The translations under genes and the position numbers were made by a program. This document shows positions 46,420-58,938 of a DNA stretch of 64,000 nucleotides, in pieces; within the stretch, counting starts at the first letter, position 1; the number at the start of each line of letters is the position of its first letter. The notes beneath the pieces are model-generated. The model saw only the letters and a list, made by a program, of their open reading frames with translations, was not told where the DNA came from and did not search any database. The stretch comes from Ancistrus triradiatus (taxonomy: Eukaryota; Chordata; Actinopteri; Siluriformes; Loricariidae): NCBI GenBank assembly GCA_025084515.1, contig JAJAGP010003265.1, positions 1 through 64,000 on the forward strand, written 5' to 3'.

Positions 46420-49400
46420 ATGTATGTATGTATGTATGTATGTATATATATATTCTGTATTTTCAGAAAATGAATTGTGAAAGCTTTGACAAATCTGAAA
46501 ATGCCTAAAAGTCATAAATATTGTAGAAATAAATGCTTTTTAGACAAAATTTTATCTGTGAACGCTTTCATAAATCAGATTATGCCTAAAAATAATAAAT
46601 AACATCATAATAAATATTTATTAGACAAATTTATATGTGAAAGTTTTAACAAATCAGATTATGCCTAAAAGTAATAAATAATATCATTACAACAATTTAT
46701 TAGACAAAGTTATATCTGTGAAAGCTTTCACAAATCAGAAAATGCGTACACATAATACATGTAAATAACTGCCTATTAGACACAATTATATCTGTGATAG
46801 TTTTCAGAACTGATGGAGGGTAACTGTAACCTGTGCTGATTCTCTATATGATCAGTTTTTGAAGTTGACCTGCTTGGACGGTTTATGGGGAGTTAAATTA
46901 AAGGCTTAATTATTTCGCGTGTTATCATTTTCCATCCTCACGGTTTATACGAGTCACGTACAGACAGAATTAAGACTGTGGGAAGTTTCACCAATCAGCC
47001 TGGTCACTTTACTGCAGGTGTCAGTAATCTAATGGTCACCCTCAGAAGTTAAAAGCTTTTGAACATAAAGCCCTAAAATTTAATGCCGAATGATTTCACT
47101 TTAGATGATGACGTCATCTGAATTCACAAATCAGGACGAGCCAAATGTAGTATTAATCACAGTTTAAAGTGACTCCGTCACGGAATGCAACACGAAAAAA
47201 GCTCCGAATCGCAACCGCAAGCCAACTGTACTGCGGTTGGCCTTTTGGCTTCCCACTCTGTTATAGTTCCAAAGTCTTTTTTTCTACAGGTTCACTGCTC
47301 ATTCTGACAACATAAGGCTCCGCTCACAGCGCGCGCGCACACACACACACACACACACAGACACACAGAGGTCTATCACTAATGCATCTACTACACCCGG
47401 GAGTTTGTATCAGTTTTGTTATTGGCCAATGAGGCTGTGACTGGAATCCGGGACTGGAGCTGTCCCGACGGAACAAATCAAAATTGCCCATAAGTCGGGA
47501 TGTCCCGGACAATACGGGACGGTTGGCAACCCTAGGTAATATATATGTTGCTATTTGGATTTAATACCCCTTCAATCCACTTTTCGATGTGTGCAGAAAA
47601 CAAGTGTTGTTTATCTTAAGAATCTTTTGTTTTGGAGATCATTGTGATATGCTAAAATAAGTTTGCTGCTATGATATTGAATTTTGATTTTAACTTACCC
47701 ACAGATCTTTGATTTTTCAGTTCCTTAACATTCAGTTTCACAATAGCATGATCATTATCACACTGAAGCTCAGGAAGTGGTAGATCTGATCTAGTTTTGG
47801 ATGTTGGACAGGTTTTGTTTCTCATTAAGTCCTCTTTCATGTTGCTGTTGGAGTGAATCAATTTCACTGAGTACTGCTTCTTGTGGAGGTCCTGAGGTAG
47901 AGGAAATTAAAACCATGAACCACATTCCGTTACAATTGCGCCAACACAATACAGCTTGGAGTAAAATTGGAGTCTTGCAGTCTTACCCATTGGTCCAGGA
48001 AACATCCATTAAAGAAGATCCTGATCAGTGAGGAAGGCTGGAGCTTGATGTGACTGCACTCCTCTAGCAGATGTTCCACCAAAATCTGAGGTTTGTCATC
48101 TGAGAGGAGAAATGAGTGGATTAAGTCAGAGTTAGCATTGTAGCCCAGATAATCGATCCAGATACAGTGGGGCAAAAAAGTGTTTAGTCAGTCATTGGTT
48201 GTGCAAGTTCTGTTACTTAGAAAGATGAGAGAGGTCTGTAATTTTCATCATAGCTACACTTCAACTACGAGAGACAAAATGAGAAAAAACAATCCAGGAA
48301 ATCACACTGTAGGATTTTTAAAGAATTTAATTGTAAATGATGGTGGAAAATAAGTTTTTGGTCAATAACAATTGTTCAGCTCAATACTTTGTAACATGAC
48401 CTTTGTTGACAATGACAGAAGTCAAATGTTTCCTGTAAGTCTTCACCAGGTTGGCACACACTGTAGCGAGTATTTTGGCCCATTATTCCATGCAGATCTC
48501 CTCTAGAGCAGTGATGTTTTGGGGCTTTCGCTGGGAAACACAGACCTTCAACTCCCTCCACAAATTTTTTTATGGGGTTGAGGTCTGGAAACTGGCAAGG
48601 CCACTCCAGGACCTTGAAGTGCTTTTTACGGAGCCACTCCTTCGTCGCCCGAGCGGTGTGTTTGGGATCATTGTCATGCTGGAAGACCCAGCCACGTTCC
48701 ATCGTCAATGCTCTCACTGAACTTTACTGGTATAACGACGTGTGTTTGCAGTAATTAGCCATTAGCTAATTACCAGCTAAATACTAGCTTAATTACTAGC
48801 TAACTAGCTTAATTACTAGCTTAATTACTAGCTAATTACTAGCTAAATAGCCATTAGCTAATTACCAGAGTTGCATCTTTTCAGCCTAATCTTTTGCAGT
48901 GGTGTGTGTTTGTATAAATTTTTACAGCCTTTTCACACCTTTTTTTACTGAGACTTAGTTTTATGTGACATTTTGTATTGAAGTTCCATCGACACTTTAA
49001 TCAGAAATTGCATTAGACCATCGGCTGCAGCTTACCATAGGCTAAACCATATCTTCAATCGGCACCCAACAGCACTACTCGAAGCTAAGTACCTTAAATT
49101 TATTATTTAATAAACTGTATTAACTTCTGCTGCGCTTGTTCTCCACTGAGCAGCCTGTTGAAAGACCTCTGGTCATAGGTGACTCTATTTTACGACACGT
49201 GAAACTAGCTACCCCTTTAGGGACACCAGCAGCTAAAGTTACATGTAACCCGGGAGCCAGAGTGCCAGACATTGCAGCGAGCATTAGGGAGCTCGAGAGC
49301 AGTACATTCTCTAGGATAGTTGTTCATGTAGGGGCTAATGATATATACCTTCACCAGCCAGATGCAACTAAGGCTAATTAAGGCAACTAAGGTGACCAAG

Positions 49401-52400
49401 CCTACAGCAGGTTATGGTTGCTGATCTGCTGGCTGTCCAAGTGGTGCTCTGACAACAATGTCGGCTTTATAGACAATTGGACAACCTTTGAGAGTAAGCC
49501 TGGACTTTTAGGATGGGATGGTGTCCATCCCACTCGGGAAGGTGCTGCTCTTATCTCCTGCAACATTGCCCATAGTCTTATGGCCGGATTGGTTAGGGGC
49601 TGACTATCCAGAGCAGGGGTCACTCAGCAGACAGACTGGCTTAACCAACTGTCTGCTGGTAGCCATGCACCGTCACCCAGAACCCACATTATTGAAACTG
49701 TGACTGTTACCCGCATCTGTCCTAAACAGAAACTCACTCAATAAGTCTGTTTTAGTAATATCATTATTATAAACACAGATAGCTGCCAAAGAAATAACAA
49801 CCTTAGACTAAAGCTAGGATTACTTAACATTACATCACTTACAAACAAAGCAGTGATTGTAAATGAAATGATCACTGAGAAACGCTTACACGCTCTCTGT
49901 CTCACTGAGACTTGGATTAGACCTGATGAATATTTAGCCTTAAATGAAGCCTCACCTCCTGTATACAGTCATGCTCATCGCCCTCGTCCTAATGGGGGGG
50001 GGGGGGGATTGTGGTCGCTAAACAGCTGGCTGTCAAAGTGGTGTTCTGAAAACAACATGGGCTTTATAGACAATTGGACAACCTTTCAGGGTAAGCCTAG
50101 ACGTAGCCACAATTTTTGACAAAGAGTTAGGTGGTACAACTAAATTCCATTACAAGGCTGATTTGTTTGAAATACTGATTCTTAATGTGACTGATCCATC
50201 ATTATGGAAGTCAAAACCACACTCTTTCCAGCTTATTACCATTTACCACCCTCCAGCTCCTTATTCAGAATTTCTTCAGAAATTTTCTAACTTTCTTTCC
50301 TGCTTAGTACTTTCAACAGATAAGGCTTTATGTGATTTTAATATTCACTTTGACAATGAGCAGGATCCACTTAAAACTGCTTAGACATCTTAGAATCCAT
50401 GAGTATCACTCAGAATGCAATGGGTCCAACCCATCGCTTTAATCATACTTTAGTTCTAATATTAACATTTGGTATCAATATAGATAACCTTGTTGCTGGA
50501 TCACTACCTTGTTGATCACTACCTTGTTGCTCAACAAAAGTATATACTATGGGGCGCGCATGTAAAAGAAACACGCGTCCCGCTTACCACACAAATAAGG
50601 AAGCGAAGCAAATGCAAAACACTATCTCTTGCGAGCCCAAAAAAGAGAAAAAGCAACTGAAAAACTGATCGCTAAAAGCGAGGGAAAGCGGAAGTACTGC
50701 TGATGTCAGCGGTAGCCAGAGAGGGAATAGCAGCGAATACAGCAAATTCAAGCCTACACTATACTAATCCCTGTCTTACCTTGTGTACTACAAGGCTGAC
50801 CTCTTTGACGAGGCCAGTCGTCCGCTGAGCCTAACAGGACAAAGCCTACAAGAAAAAAAACGCACTAATCGAATCAGTGGCGAGTGGCGATACATAGCGC
50901 AGCGAAGGTGAATGCAGCCACACTTCCAAGCTCAGGAGCAAGACTGCAGATGCTGCATATTAGTGCAATCACTCAGATGCACGTGAGCGTTCGCATGAAC
51001 TGTCAAAGTCACCAGATGGAAACTAAGCCGACGCTGCCCCCCAGCGTCGGTCAGAGGGACCTATGACAGTACCCCTCCAAGGGGCTGTCCCGACGCCCCT
51101 AAGCGCGCACTGAAGTGCCTCTGGCTTGTTGGGAGGAGCTCAGCGGCTCAGGGGCGGAGCTCGGTGGCTTAGAGGTGGAGCTCAGCCCCGGCGGATGAGG
51201 GGCTAGATCCGACCCGTTCAAACCTTTGTCAAAGCCAGTAAGACGCCCAAACGGTGCTCCAGCAGATTGACGAGAGGAGAACAACAACCGCAGTCTAAGC
51301 GTAAACCAGTGATGATTCCATATGTGGCAGGAACATCTGAACAATTGAGACACATCTTTGCCAAACACCGCGTCTCAGTGGCTTTCAAACCCCAAAACAC
51401 GCTACACCAGAAACTGTTCCACCCCAAGGATCGGGTCCCCAAGCACAAACAGAGTAATGTAGTGTACGCTGTTAAGTGCCGGGAGGATTGCCAGGAATTG
51501 TACATCGGGGAAACCAAACAGCCACTGGTGAAGCAGATGGCACAACATAGAAGAGCTACCTCATCAGGTCACCTGCGGTTTACACCCACCTACAGGCCAG
51601 TGGCCACTCTTTCAAGGATGAAGACGTGCAAATCCTTCATAGGGAGGAACGATGGTTTGAACGTGGAGTAAAAGAAGCCATTTTTGTAAAAACGGAACGT
51701 CCATCCCTGAACCGAGGAGGGGGCCTCAGAGTACACCTCTCACCATCTTACAATGGAGCCATCGCAGCCCTTCCCCAATCCTGTGTGAATGGCACACGTG
51801 GCCATTGTCGTTAATCTACATATTAAACTGATCACCGGTCCCATTGTTATGCAATGGTGCTGGTACCAGTCGTTATGCAAAGGTGCTGTATATAAGATTG
51901 GGGAAGTTTTCCAACTGCTGAGACTGAAGAAGTCACTTAGATGAGTGACGAAACATTTCTCCGACGAAATCTATGTCCAGATTCAACTTTTTTAATGACA
52001 AGATAGAAAACATTAGGCATAAAACTCAATGCTCATCACATCACCAAACTATTCAGCAACCTTCCAGATGCAGCACTAGTGAAGACATCTGTTTAATTGG
52101 CTGTAAATCAAGATTAGAATCTTTCACCACAATTACTAATACTGAACTATCCGGACTGATCAGCTTGTCTAAGTCATCAAAGTGTTTATTAGATCCAATT
52201 CCTAAACGTTTACTCAAAGAAGTGACACCTAGTATTATAGAGCCACTGTTAGTTATTTTAAATTCATCCCTTACCTTTGGTTATGTGCCCAAATCCTTTA
52301 AGTGTGTCGTTATTAAACCACTGATTAAAAAAGTCACTCTTGACCCTTGTGTGATATCTAATTATAGACCAATTTCAAATCTACTGTTTCTCTCCAAAAT

Positions 52401-55400
52401 CTTGGAAAATGCTCTGTAGTTATTGTACCTCCTCAGTAGTTACTGAATGGTATTTATGAAGCATTTCAGTCTGGCTTCTGTCCCCATCATAGTACTGAAA
52501 CAGCATTAACTAGGGTACTAAATGAATTATTAATGTCCTCAGATAATGGATGTGTTTCTTTTCTTGTTCTGTTAGATTTAAGAGCAACATTTGACACTAT
52601 AGATCACGATAATTTACTAAACAGACTAGAAAATACTGTGGATATTAAAGGCTTGGCACTTTCTTGGTTTAAATCCTGGGATGCATGGCTTGGGTCACTG
52701 GGGCCGGAGTCTGGAGTCATGTCTGGCCGGGAGTGTCGGGTGGGTGGTCTGGCTGAACTGGGCTTCAGTCCTTAGACTAAGGGCAGAACTGGGGGATCAT
52801 AGTCAAAAGTCTTATGGTAATCGGAGACATTAGGTGACTGTCTTCTCCCGGGGTTGCCGATGTCTCATGTGATCCCTCTTGGCTGTGTTAACTTTCGGTT
52901 CTCCTCTTTCTAGCTATGCTGCTATAGCTAATGCTGCCAGGGTCTCATTCTACACGTGGCATCAGTGATTGTTAACAAACACTGTGATCTTAATAAATAA
53001 ATAATTACATTTTCTGTTTTCTCTCAGAGAAACTGTTCCGGTACCAGTTCCTGAGCCCACACATGATGTTCATCCGCTTCAGATTCACTGAAGCTGCTTC
53101 CGTCATCAGCTCTAACACCACCATACCCGGGCCACACCAGAGAGCAGTAACTCTCCACCTCCTCTGGAAATCTGGGGACGAAGTGCCGCCAACGACTTTC
53201 CTGTGTATACTCAAGATCCTAGAGTGACTCTGACATTTTATTTTAACTACGACTCCATGACTTATTAGTTTAGGTAAATTAGTTTCAATCTTGCATTTAT
53301 CATCTACACCACCCAAGGAGGTTGGGTCCCTTTTGAGTCTTGGTCCTTCCAAGGTTTCTTTCTCATAACACTTAGGGGGTGTTCCCTTGCCAATGTCACC
53401 TTAGGCTTGCTCAATTTCCGATTGGACATAGATATTCTAAAAATTGTATAGTTGCTTTGAGACAATGCTATATTGTAAAAAGCGCTATATAAATAGATCT
53501 GACTTGACTGATGGAAGGAGGTTTTGGCTTAAAATCTCATGATAAATGTCACCGTTCATTCTTCTCTTAACACGGATCAGTCGTCCTGTCCCCTCTGCAG
53601 AAAAACAGCCCTAAAGCGTGATGTTTCCACCCCCATGCTTCACAGTAGGTATGGTGTTCTTGGGATGCAACTCAGCATTCTTCTTGCACCAAACACGACG
53701 AGTTCAGTTCTTACCAAAAAGGTCTATTTTGGTTTCATCTGACCACATGATATTCTCCCAATCCTCTTTTGGATCATCCATATGCTCTCTGGCAAAGGTC
53801 AGATGGGCCTGGACATGTACTGGCTTAAGCAGGGGGCATGCCTGGCACTGCAGGATCTGAAGCCCTTTCGGCGTAGTGTGTTACTGATGGTAGCCCTTGT
53901 CACTTTGGTCCCAGCTCTCTGCAGGTCATTCATCAGGTCCCTCTGTGTAGGTCTGGGATTTTTGCTCACCGGTCTCATGATCATTTTGACCCCATGGGAT
54001 GAGATCTTGCGTGGAGCCCCAGATCGAGGGAGATTATCAATGGTCTTGTATGGCTTCCATTTTCTTACAGTTGCTCCCACAGTTGATTTATTCACACCAA
54101 CCTGCTTGCCTATTCTAGATTCACTCTTCACAGCCTGGTGCAGGTCTACAATTTTCTTTTCCATTGACAGCTCTTTGGTCTTGGCCATGGTTGAGTTTGG
54201 AGTCTGACTGTTTGAGGCTGTGGACAGGTGTCCTTTATGCAGATAACGAGGTCAAACACGTGCCATTAATACAGGTTACCAGTGGAGGACAAAAGAGCTT
54301 CTTAAAAATAAGTTACAGGGTTTGTGAGAGCCAGAAATCTTGCTTGTTTGTGGGTGACCAAAAACTTTTTTCCACCATGATTTACATTTCAATTCTTTAA
54401 AAACACATTTTTCACATATTATCTCTCATAATTAAAGTGTACCTATGATTAAAATTACAGACCTCCCTCATCTTACTAAGTAGGATAACTTGCACAATGT
54501 ATAGAATGTAGAGTGATTGAGAACATGGTGATACACTGCAAGTTATTTTCTCACATCAATTCAAAACATTGATGTGAGGTGATTTATACAGTGCTGCCAA
54601 AATTTCCTGCAAATAATGTTATAATCAATCTGCTTACTACATCAGAAAAAATGGGGTTTTACTGATTATGTTTTCCTACAATAAGAATGGATGGCACATG
54701 AAATGCGGAACAGTTTCCTGTGATCTGACAGAAAGTTTTTAGGGATAATCTCCACAATCTGAGCAGGGATATCTGTCACGGTTCGCCATGGACAGGGGTG
54801 TTACGCGCCTCCTGGTCGCCGGGTGGCGATCGGGACTTGGACAATCGCTGCGCCACCCGGTTTGCAAAGCCGCCGAGGGAGAAGCTGGGATGCTTACCGT
54901 AATGACTTGCAGCTGTATGCATGACTATTTAAACAGCATCCCGGCTCCCCCTCGGCGCGGGGAATTATCGAGGGAAAGCTCCCTTCGCGATGTGTTTTGT
55001 ATACCTTCTATTGAATAAACGGCATCATGGTCATAATGATAGAACCTGCGCACGTCTCCTGCTTGCCACCAGGCACCCGTCGTGACAGAATTCCCCGCCT
55101 AACAATGGAGACGGCAGGTGGTCACGTGACCCCAATTAGGTCAGTTCTCCTACCCGATGAATTTAATGGTGACCCTCTTAAATACGGGGACTTCGTTGAC
55201 CATTGTTCCCACTACCTGCGGTCTAAGCCTTTTTTTTCAGAGTATGAGCGTGTGTTTTTCGTTTACAGGTGTTTGACGGGGCCAGCGTTGCTATGGGCGT
55301 TGAATAACCGGTCCAAGCTGGAATCTGGTACTTGCCTTCAGCTTTTTGAGAGCCTTTGGGAGAGGTTTAGTCCCGCTACTCTGATCAAGCCTGGTAATTT

Positions 55401-58400
55401 GAGGGCCTTGCTGACTGGTTTTCGTGCCGTGCCAGGTAGACCACTCATGCGCCAGTTGCGAGATGCTCAACCCGTGAATTGCAGGAAAGGACTGGCCAGG
55501 TGCAGGCGAGCGTCCAGTGTCCTCTGTTCCCGATCAAGGCAGATCCGGTACCGGTAAGAGTCTGGTGTTTCAGAGCACACTAGAATCCGTTGAACGAACC
55601 AATATCTATAGCGATGGGATATGTGTGGTTCTGACCACGCTGACTCAGTGGTTGACACCAGCCAGCGGTGGGTGTTTCATGATTCAAGACCACATTACTC
55701 GTCCTGTAGTTGAACCTCCAGTTGTGGAGAGATTTGTAATTCGGGACCGTCACTAGTTGTGTGTTGAGCTATGCATCGCATTATGGTGTGATGGAACTCG
55801 CTGGTGAGGTGCCAAACACCAGCACCGTCGGACTCTCGTGCCCAAGTCCTGCACCTCGGACTCTCGTGCCCAGTCCTTCCACCACCAACGGACACACGGG
55901 TTCCCAGTCCTGTTCCACGGAACATCCGTGCCTGGTCCGTCCTCTCTGTCGACAGTTCGCAGTGGCGCCTCCAGGGCGTCGGCGGTGCCTGTTGCTGCCT
56001 CCAGGGAGACCCGTTCAGAGGTCATCCCTGATCACGCCCCACGGACTCCTGCTGTCAAGCATTCACGTAGTCCACGACTTCTGCTGTCAACGCATCACGT
56101 CGTCCAACGACTCCTGCTGTCAGCATCACGTCGTCCACGACTCTGCTGTCAAGCATCACGTCGTCGTCCACCGGATTCTGCTGTCAAGCATCACGTCGTC
56201 CACGACTCCGCTCTGCAGCCACACATCGTCCAGACTCCGCTCTGCAGCCACACGTCGTCCGTCACGACTCAGCTCAGGCAGCCCAATGTCGTCCACGACT
56301 CAGCTCTGCGTCCAGCCACCTATCGTCCACCACTTCATCCTCCTGTCCGCCCACAACGTCGTCCACGACTCAGCTCTGCAGCCACACGTCGTCCCACCAC
56401 TCAGCTCTGCAGCCACCCGTCGTCCAACGACTCAAGCTCTGCAGCCAACACGTCGTCCACGACTCAGCTCTGCAGCCACACGTCGTACACGGACAGCAGC
56501 CTAATGCAGCCACAACCGTGTCCACGGACTCTAGCTCGCGACACACACTCGTCCAACGACTCTGCTGTCAAGCATCACGGTCGTTCAAGGGACTTGACTG
56601 TCAGCTCACATCGTACACGAACTCAGCTCTGCAGCCACACGCTTCCGTCCACGACTCAGCTCTGCAGCCACACGTCGTGCTTCCACGACCCACCTCAGAT
56701 CTGCAGCCAACACGTCGGCCACGACTCAGTCTCTGCAGCCACACGTCGTCCACGACTCAGCTCTGCCAGCCACACGTCGTCCACGACTCAGCACTGCAGC
56801 CACACGTCTCGTCCATGACTCTGCTGTCAAGCATCACGTCGTCCACGACTCTGCTGTCAAGCATCACGTCCATCCACGAACTCCGCTCTGCAGCCACAAC
56901 ACATCGTCCACGACTCCGCTCTGCAGCCACACACGTCGTCCACGACTCAGCTCTGCGCCACATGTCGTCCACGACTCCGCTCTACAGCCACACGTCGTCC
57001 ACGACTCCGCTCTGCAGCCACAACGTCGTCCACGACTCCGCTCTGCAGCCACACGTCGTCCAAGACTCTGCTCTCAGCAACTCCAGACGTCGCCTCTGCT
57101 GTCAAGCGTCGCCTCGTCATCTTCTGCTCACAAGCGTCGCCTCGTCGTCTCTGCTCACAAGCGTCGCTCGTCGTCCTCTGCTCACAAGCGTCGCCTCGTT
57201 CGTCTCCTGCTCCCAACGCGTCGCCTCGTTCTGTCTCTGCCTCACAAGCGTCGCCTCGTCGCTCTGCTCACAAGCGTCACCTTCACCCCCTCGTTTTTTT
57301 TTCGTCTCAGCACACAAGCAGTCGCCTCGTCGTCTCAGATCACAAGCGTCGAATCGTCATCTCAGCTCACAGAGCGTCGCCCTCGTCGACTCCGCTCGTC
57401 TGCCACACACGCCGTCGACTCCGCTCGTCTGCCACAAAGACGTCGACTCAGCTCGTTCTGCCACACGCCGTCGACTCAGCCTTCTGCCTCACGCCGTCGA
57501 ATCAGCCCTTCTGCCTCACGCCGTCGACTCAGCCCGTCTGCCTCAACGCCGTCGACTCAGCCCGTTCTGCCTCACGCCGTCGACTCAGCCAGCCGTCTGC
57601 CTCACGCCGTCGACTCAGGCCGTCTGCCTCACGCCTCCCGGGCTCGTCGACTCAGCCCGTCTGCCTCACGCCGTCGGGACTTCAGCCCGTCTGCCTCACG
57701 CCGTCGACTCAGCCCGTCTGCCTCACGCCGTCGACTCAGCCCCCGTCTGCCTCACGCCGTCGACTCAGCCCGTCCTGCCTCACGTCGTCGAATACTCAGC
57801 CGTCTGCCTCCGTCGTCGGACTCAGACCGTCTGCCTCACGTCGTCCGACTTCAGCCCGTCTGCCCTCACGTCGTCGACTCAGCCCGTTCTGCCCTCACGT
57901 CGTCGATCAGCCCGTCTGCCTCACCGTCGTCCACTCAGCCCGTCTGCCCCCTGCTCCAACGTCGTCGACGTCAGCCCGTCTGCCTCCACGTAGTCGACTC
58001 AGCCCGTCTGGCCTCAAGTCGTCGACTCAAGTCCCCGTCTGACCTCACGTCGTCGACTCTACTGTCTTCCAGAGGCCCTGTTTGGGGCCGTCCGGCTTCC
58101 GGGAGGCCTTGATGCCGCACGTGTTGGTTTGGCCGCCATTCCCTCCCCCAGTTCAGCCTGGAGGTGAAGCCCCCAGACAGGACAATTGGATCTGTTGGGC
58201 CCTTTTTTTCTTAAGGGGCCCCTTGGCTCCGTCTCGGGCCCTTGGGGGGGGGCTATGTCACGGTTTCGCCCATGGACAGGGGTGTTCGTGCCCTCCTGGT
58301 CGCCGGTGGTGGCGATTCGGGACTTGGACAATCGCTGGCCACCAGGTTTTTGCAAGCCGCCGAGGGAGAAGCTGGGATGCTTACCGTAATGACTTGCAGC

Positions 58401-58874
58401 TGTATGCATGACTATTTAAACAGCATCCCGGCTCCCCCTCGGCGCGGGGAATTATCGAGGGAAAGCTCCCTTCGCGATGTCAGGACGGTACGTTCGCTCG
58501 GCGGTTCAAGCCCGCTTTTGTTGTGGTTTTCAGCGATAGGCTACTTTGTGTCCATTTGACGGTCAAAGCCCGCTTTCGTTGTAGTTACCAGTTCCAGGCT
58601 GAGGTATTTTCGTTCGGCGGTTAAAGCCCACTTTTGGTGTGGTTACCAGCTTTAGGCTACTTTGTGTTCGTTTGACGGTTAAAGCCCGCTTTGGTTATGG
58701 TCACCAGCTATAAGCTACTTTGTGTTTGTTTGACGGTTAAGCCCGCTTTCGTTACGGTTCGTTTTGGTGCAGCTTTTGTGTTTTGTATACCTTCGACTGA
58801 ATAAACGGCATCATGGTCAAAATGATAGAACCTGCGCATGTCTCCTGCTTGCCACCAGGCACCCGTCGTGACAG

Positions 58875-58938
<64 letters not shown>

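Larger units (their letters stand above)
46301..47534. mobile_element. Non-autonomous hAT-type element with perfect 8-bp duplication
   Basis: Terminal inverted repeats begin TAGGGTTGCCAAC and end GTTGGCAACCCTA. GGTAATAT is duplicated exactly at 46293-46300 and 47535-47542. The 8-bp duplication is the hAT signature. There is no transposase ORF. Inside are a TA/TATG microsatellite, a tandem repeat of about 85 bp and a CA run. The module 1 intron at about 61345-61375 shows the empty site (TATGGTAATACTTATG), so the insertion is later than the module duplication. Confidence 0.88.
48721..53506 (+). mobile_element. L2-clade LINE inserted in Tc1, itself carrying inserts
   Basis: A 5' UTR with ATTAGCTAATTACCAGC-type repeats (48721-49110) leads to ORF1 pieces (49136-49605), an endonuclease (49853-50480) with an inserted ORF1 patch, a foreign block (50487-51975), RT pieces (51976-52680) and the 3' UTR (52680-53506). 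ACTGA at 48716-48720 recurs at 53507-53511, a target duplication. The RT C-terminus is deleted: LSWFKSW runs directly into the 3' UTR at 52680. Confidence 0.88.
48165..54499 (-). mobile_element. Tc1 element (GTGGGGCAAAAAAGT family) split by an L2
   Basis: The left end is CAGTGGGGCAAAAAAGTGTT, preceded by TA at 48163-48164 in the E1-A2 intron. It is interrupted by the L2 at 48721-53506 and resumes at 53512. The right terminal repeat is missing: sequence passes from AGTAGGATAACTTGCACAAT directly to intron at about 54499. The intron flanks match the uninterrupted module 1 intron at 61960-61990, which confirms the insertion point. Confidence 0.88.
54774..58873 (+). mobile_element. Pol-less LTR retrotransposon carrying minisatellites
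   Basis: LTRs start TGTCACGGTT and end CGTGACA. GATATC is duplicated exactly at 54768-54773 and 58874-58879. The interior holds a gag fragment (55105-55560), about 0.4 kb of unassigned sequence and a 2-kb block of 27-30 bp tandem repeats, then 170 bp and a G-rich tract before the right LTR. No protease, RT or integrase is seen. It depended on another element's enzymes. It lies in the E1-A2 intron, antisense to the gene. Confidence 0.88.

Noticed and set aside
46165..46515. Small ORFs of Ile/Tyr repeats on both strands
   Set aside because: They are translations of the TA/TATG microsatellite.
55761..57993. Long Ser/His/Pro-rich proteins over the minisatellites
   Set aside because: Several frames are open by repeat composition, none starts after a credible signal, and indels shift between frames.
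56010..58075. A CRISPR-like array
   Set aside because: The 27-30 bp units are contiguous with no unique spacers, and the sequence is animal nuclear DNA inside an LTR element.
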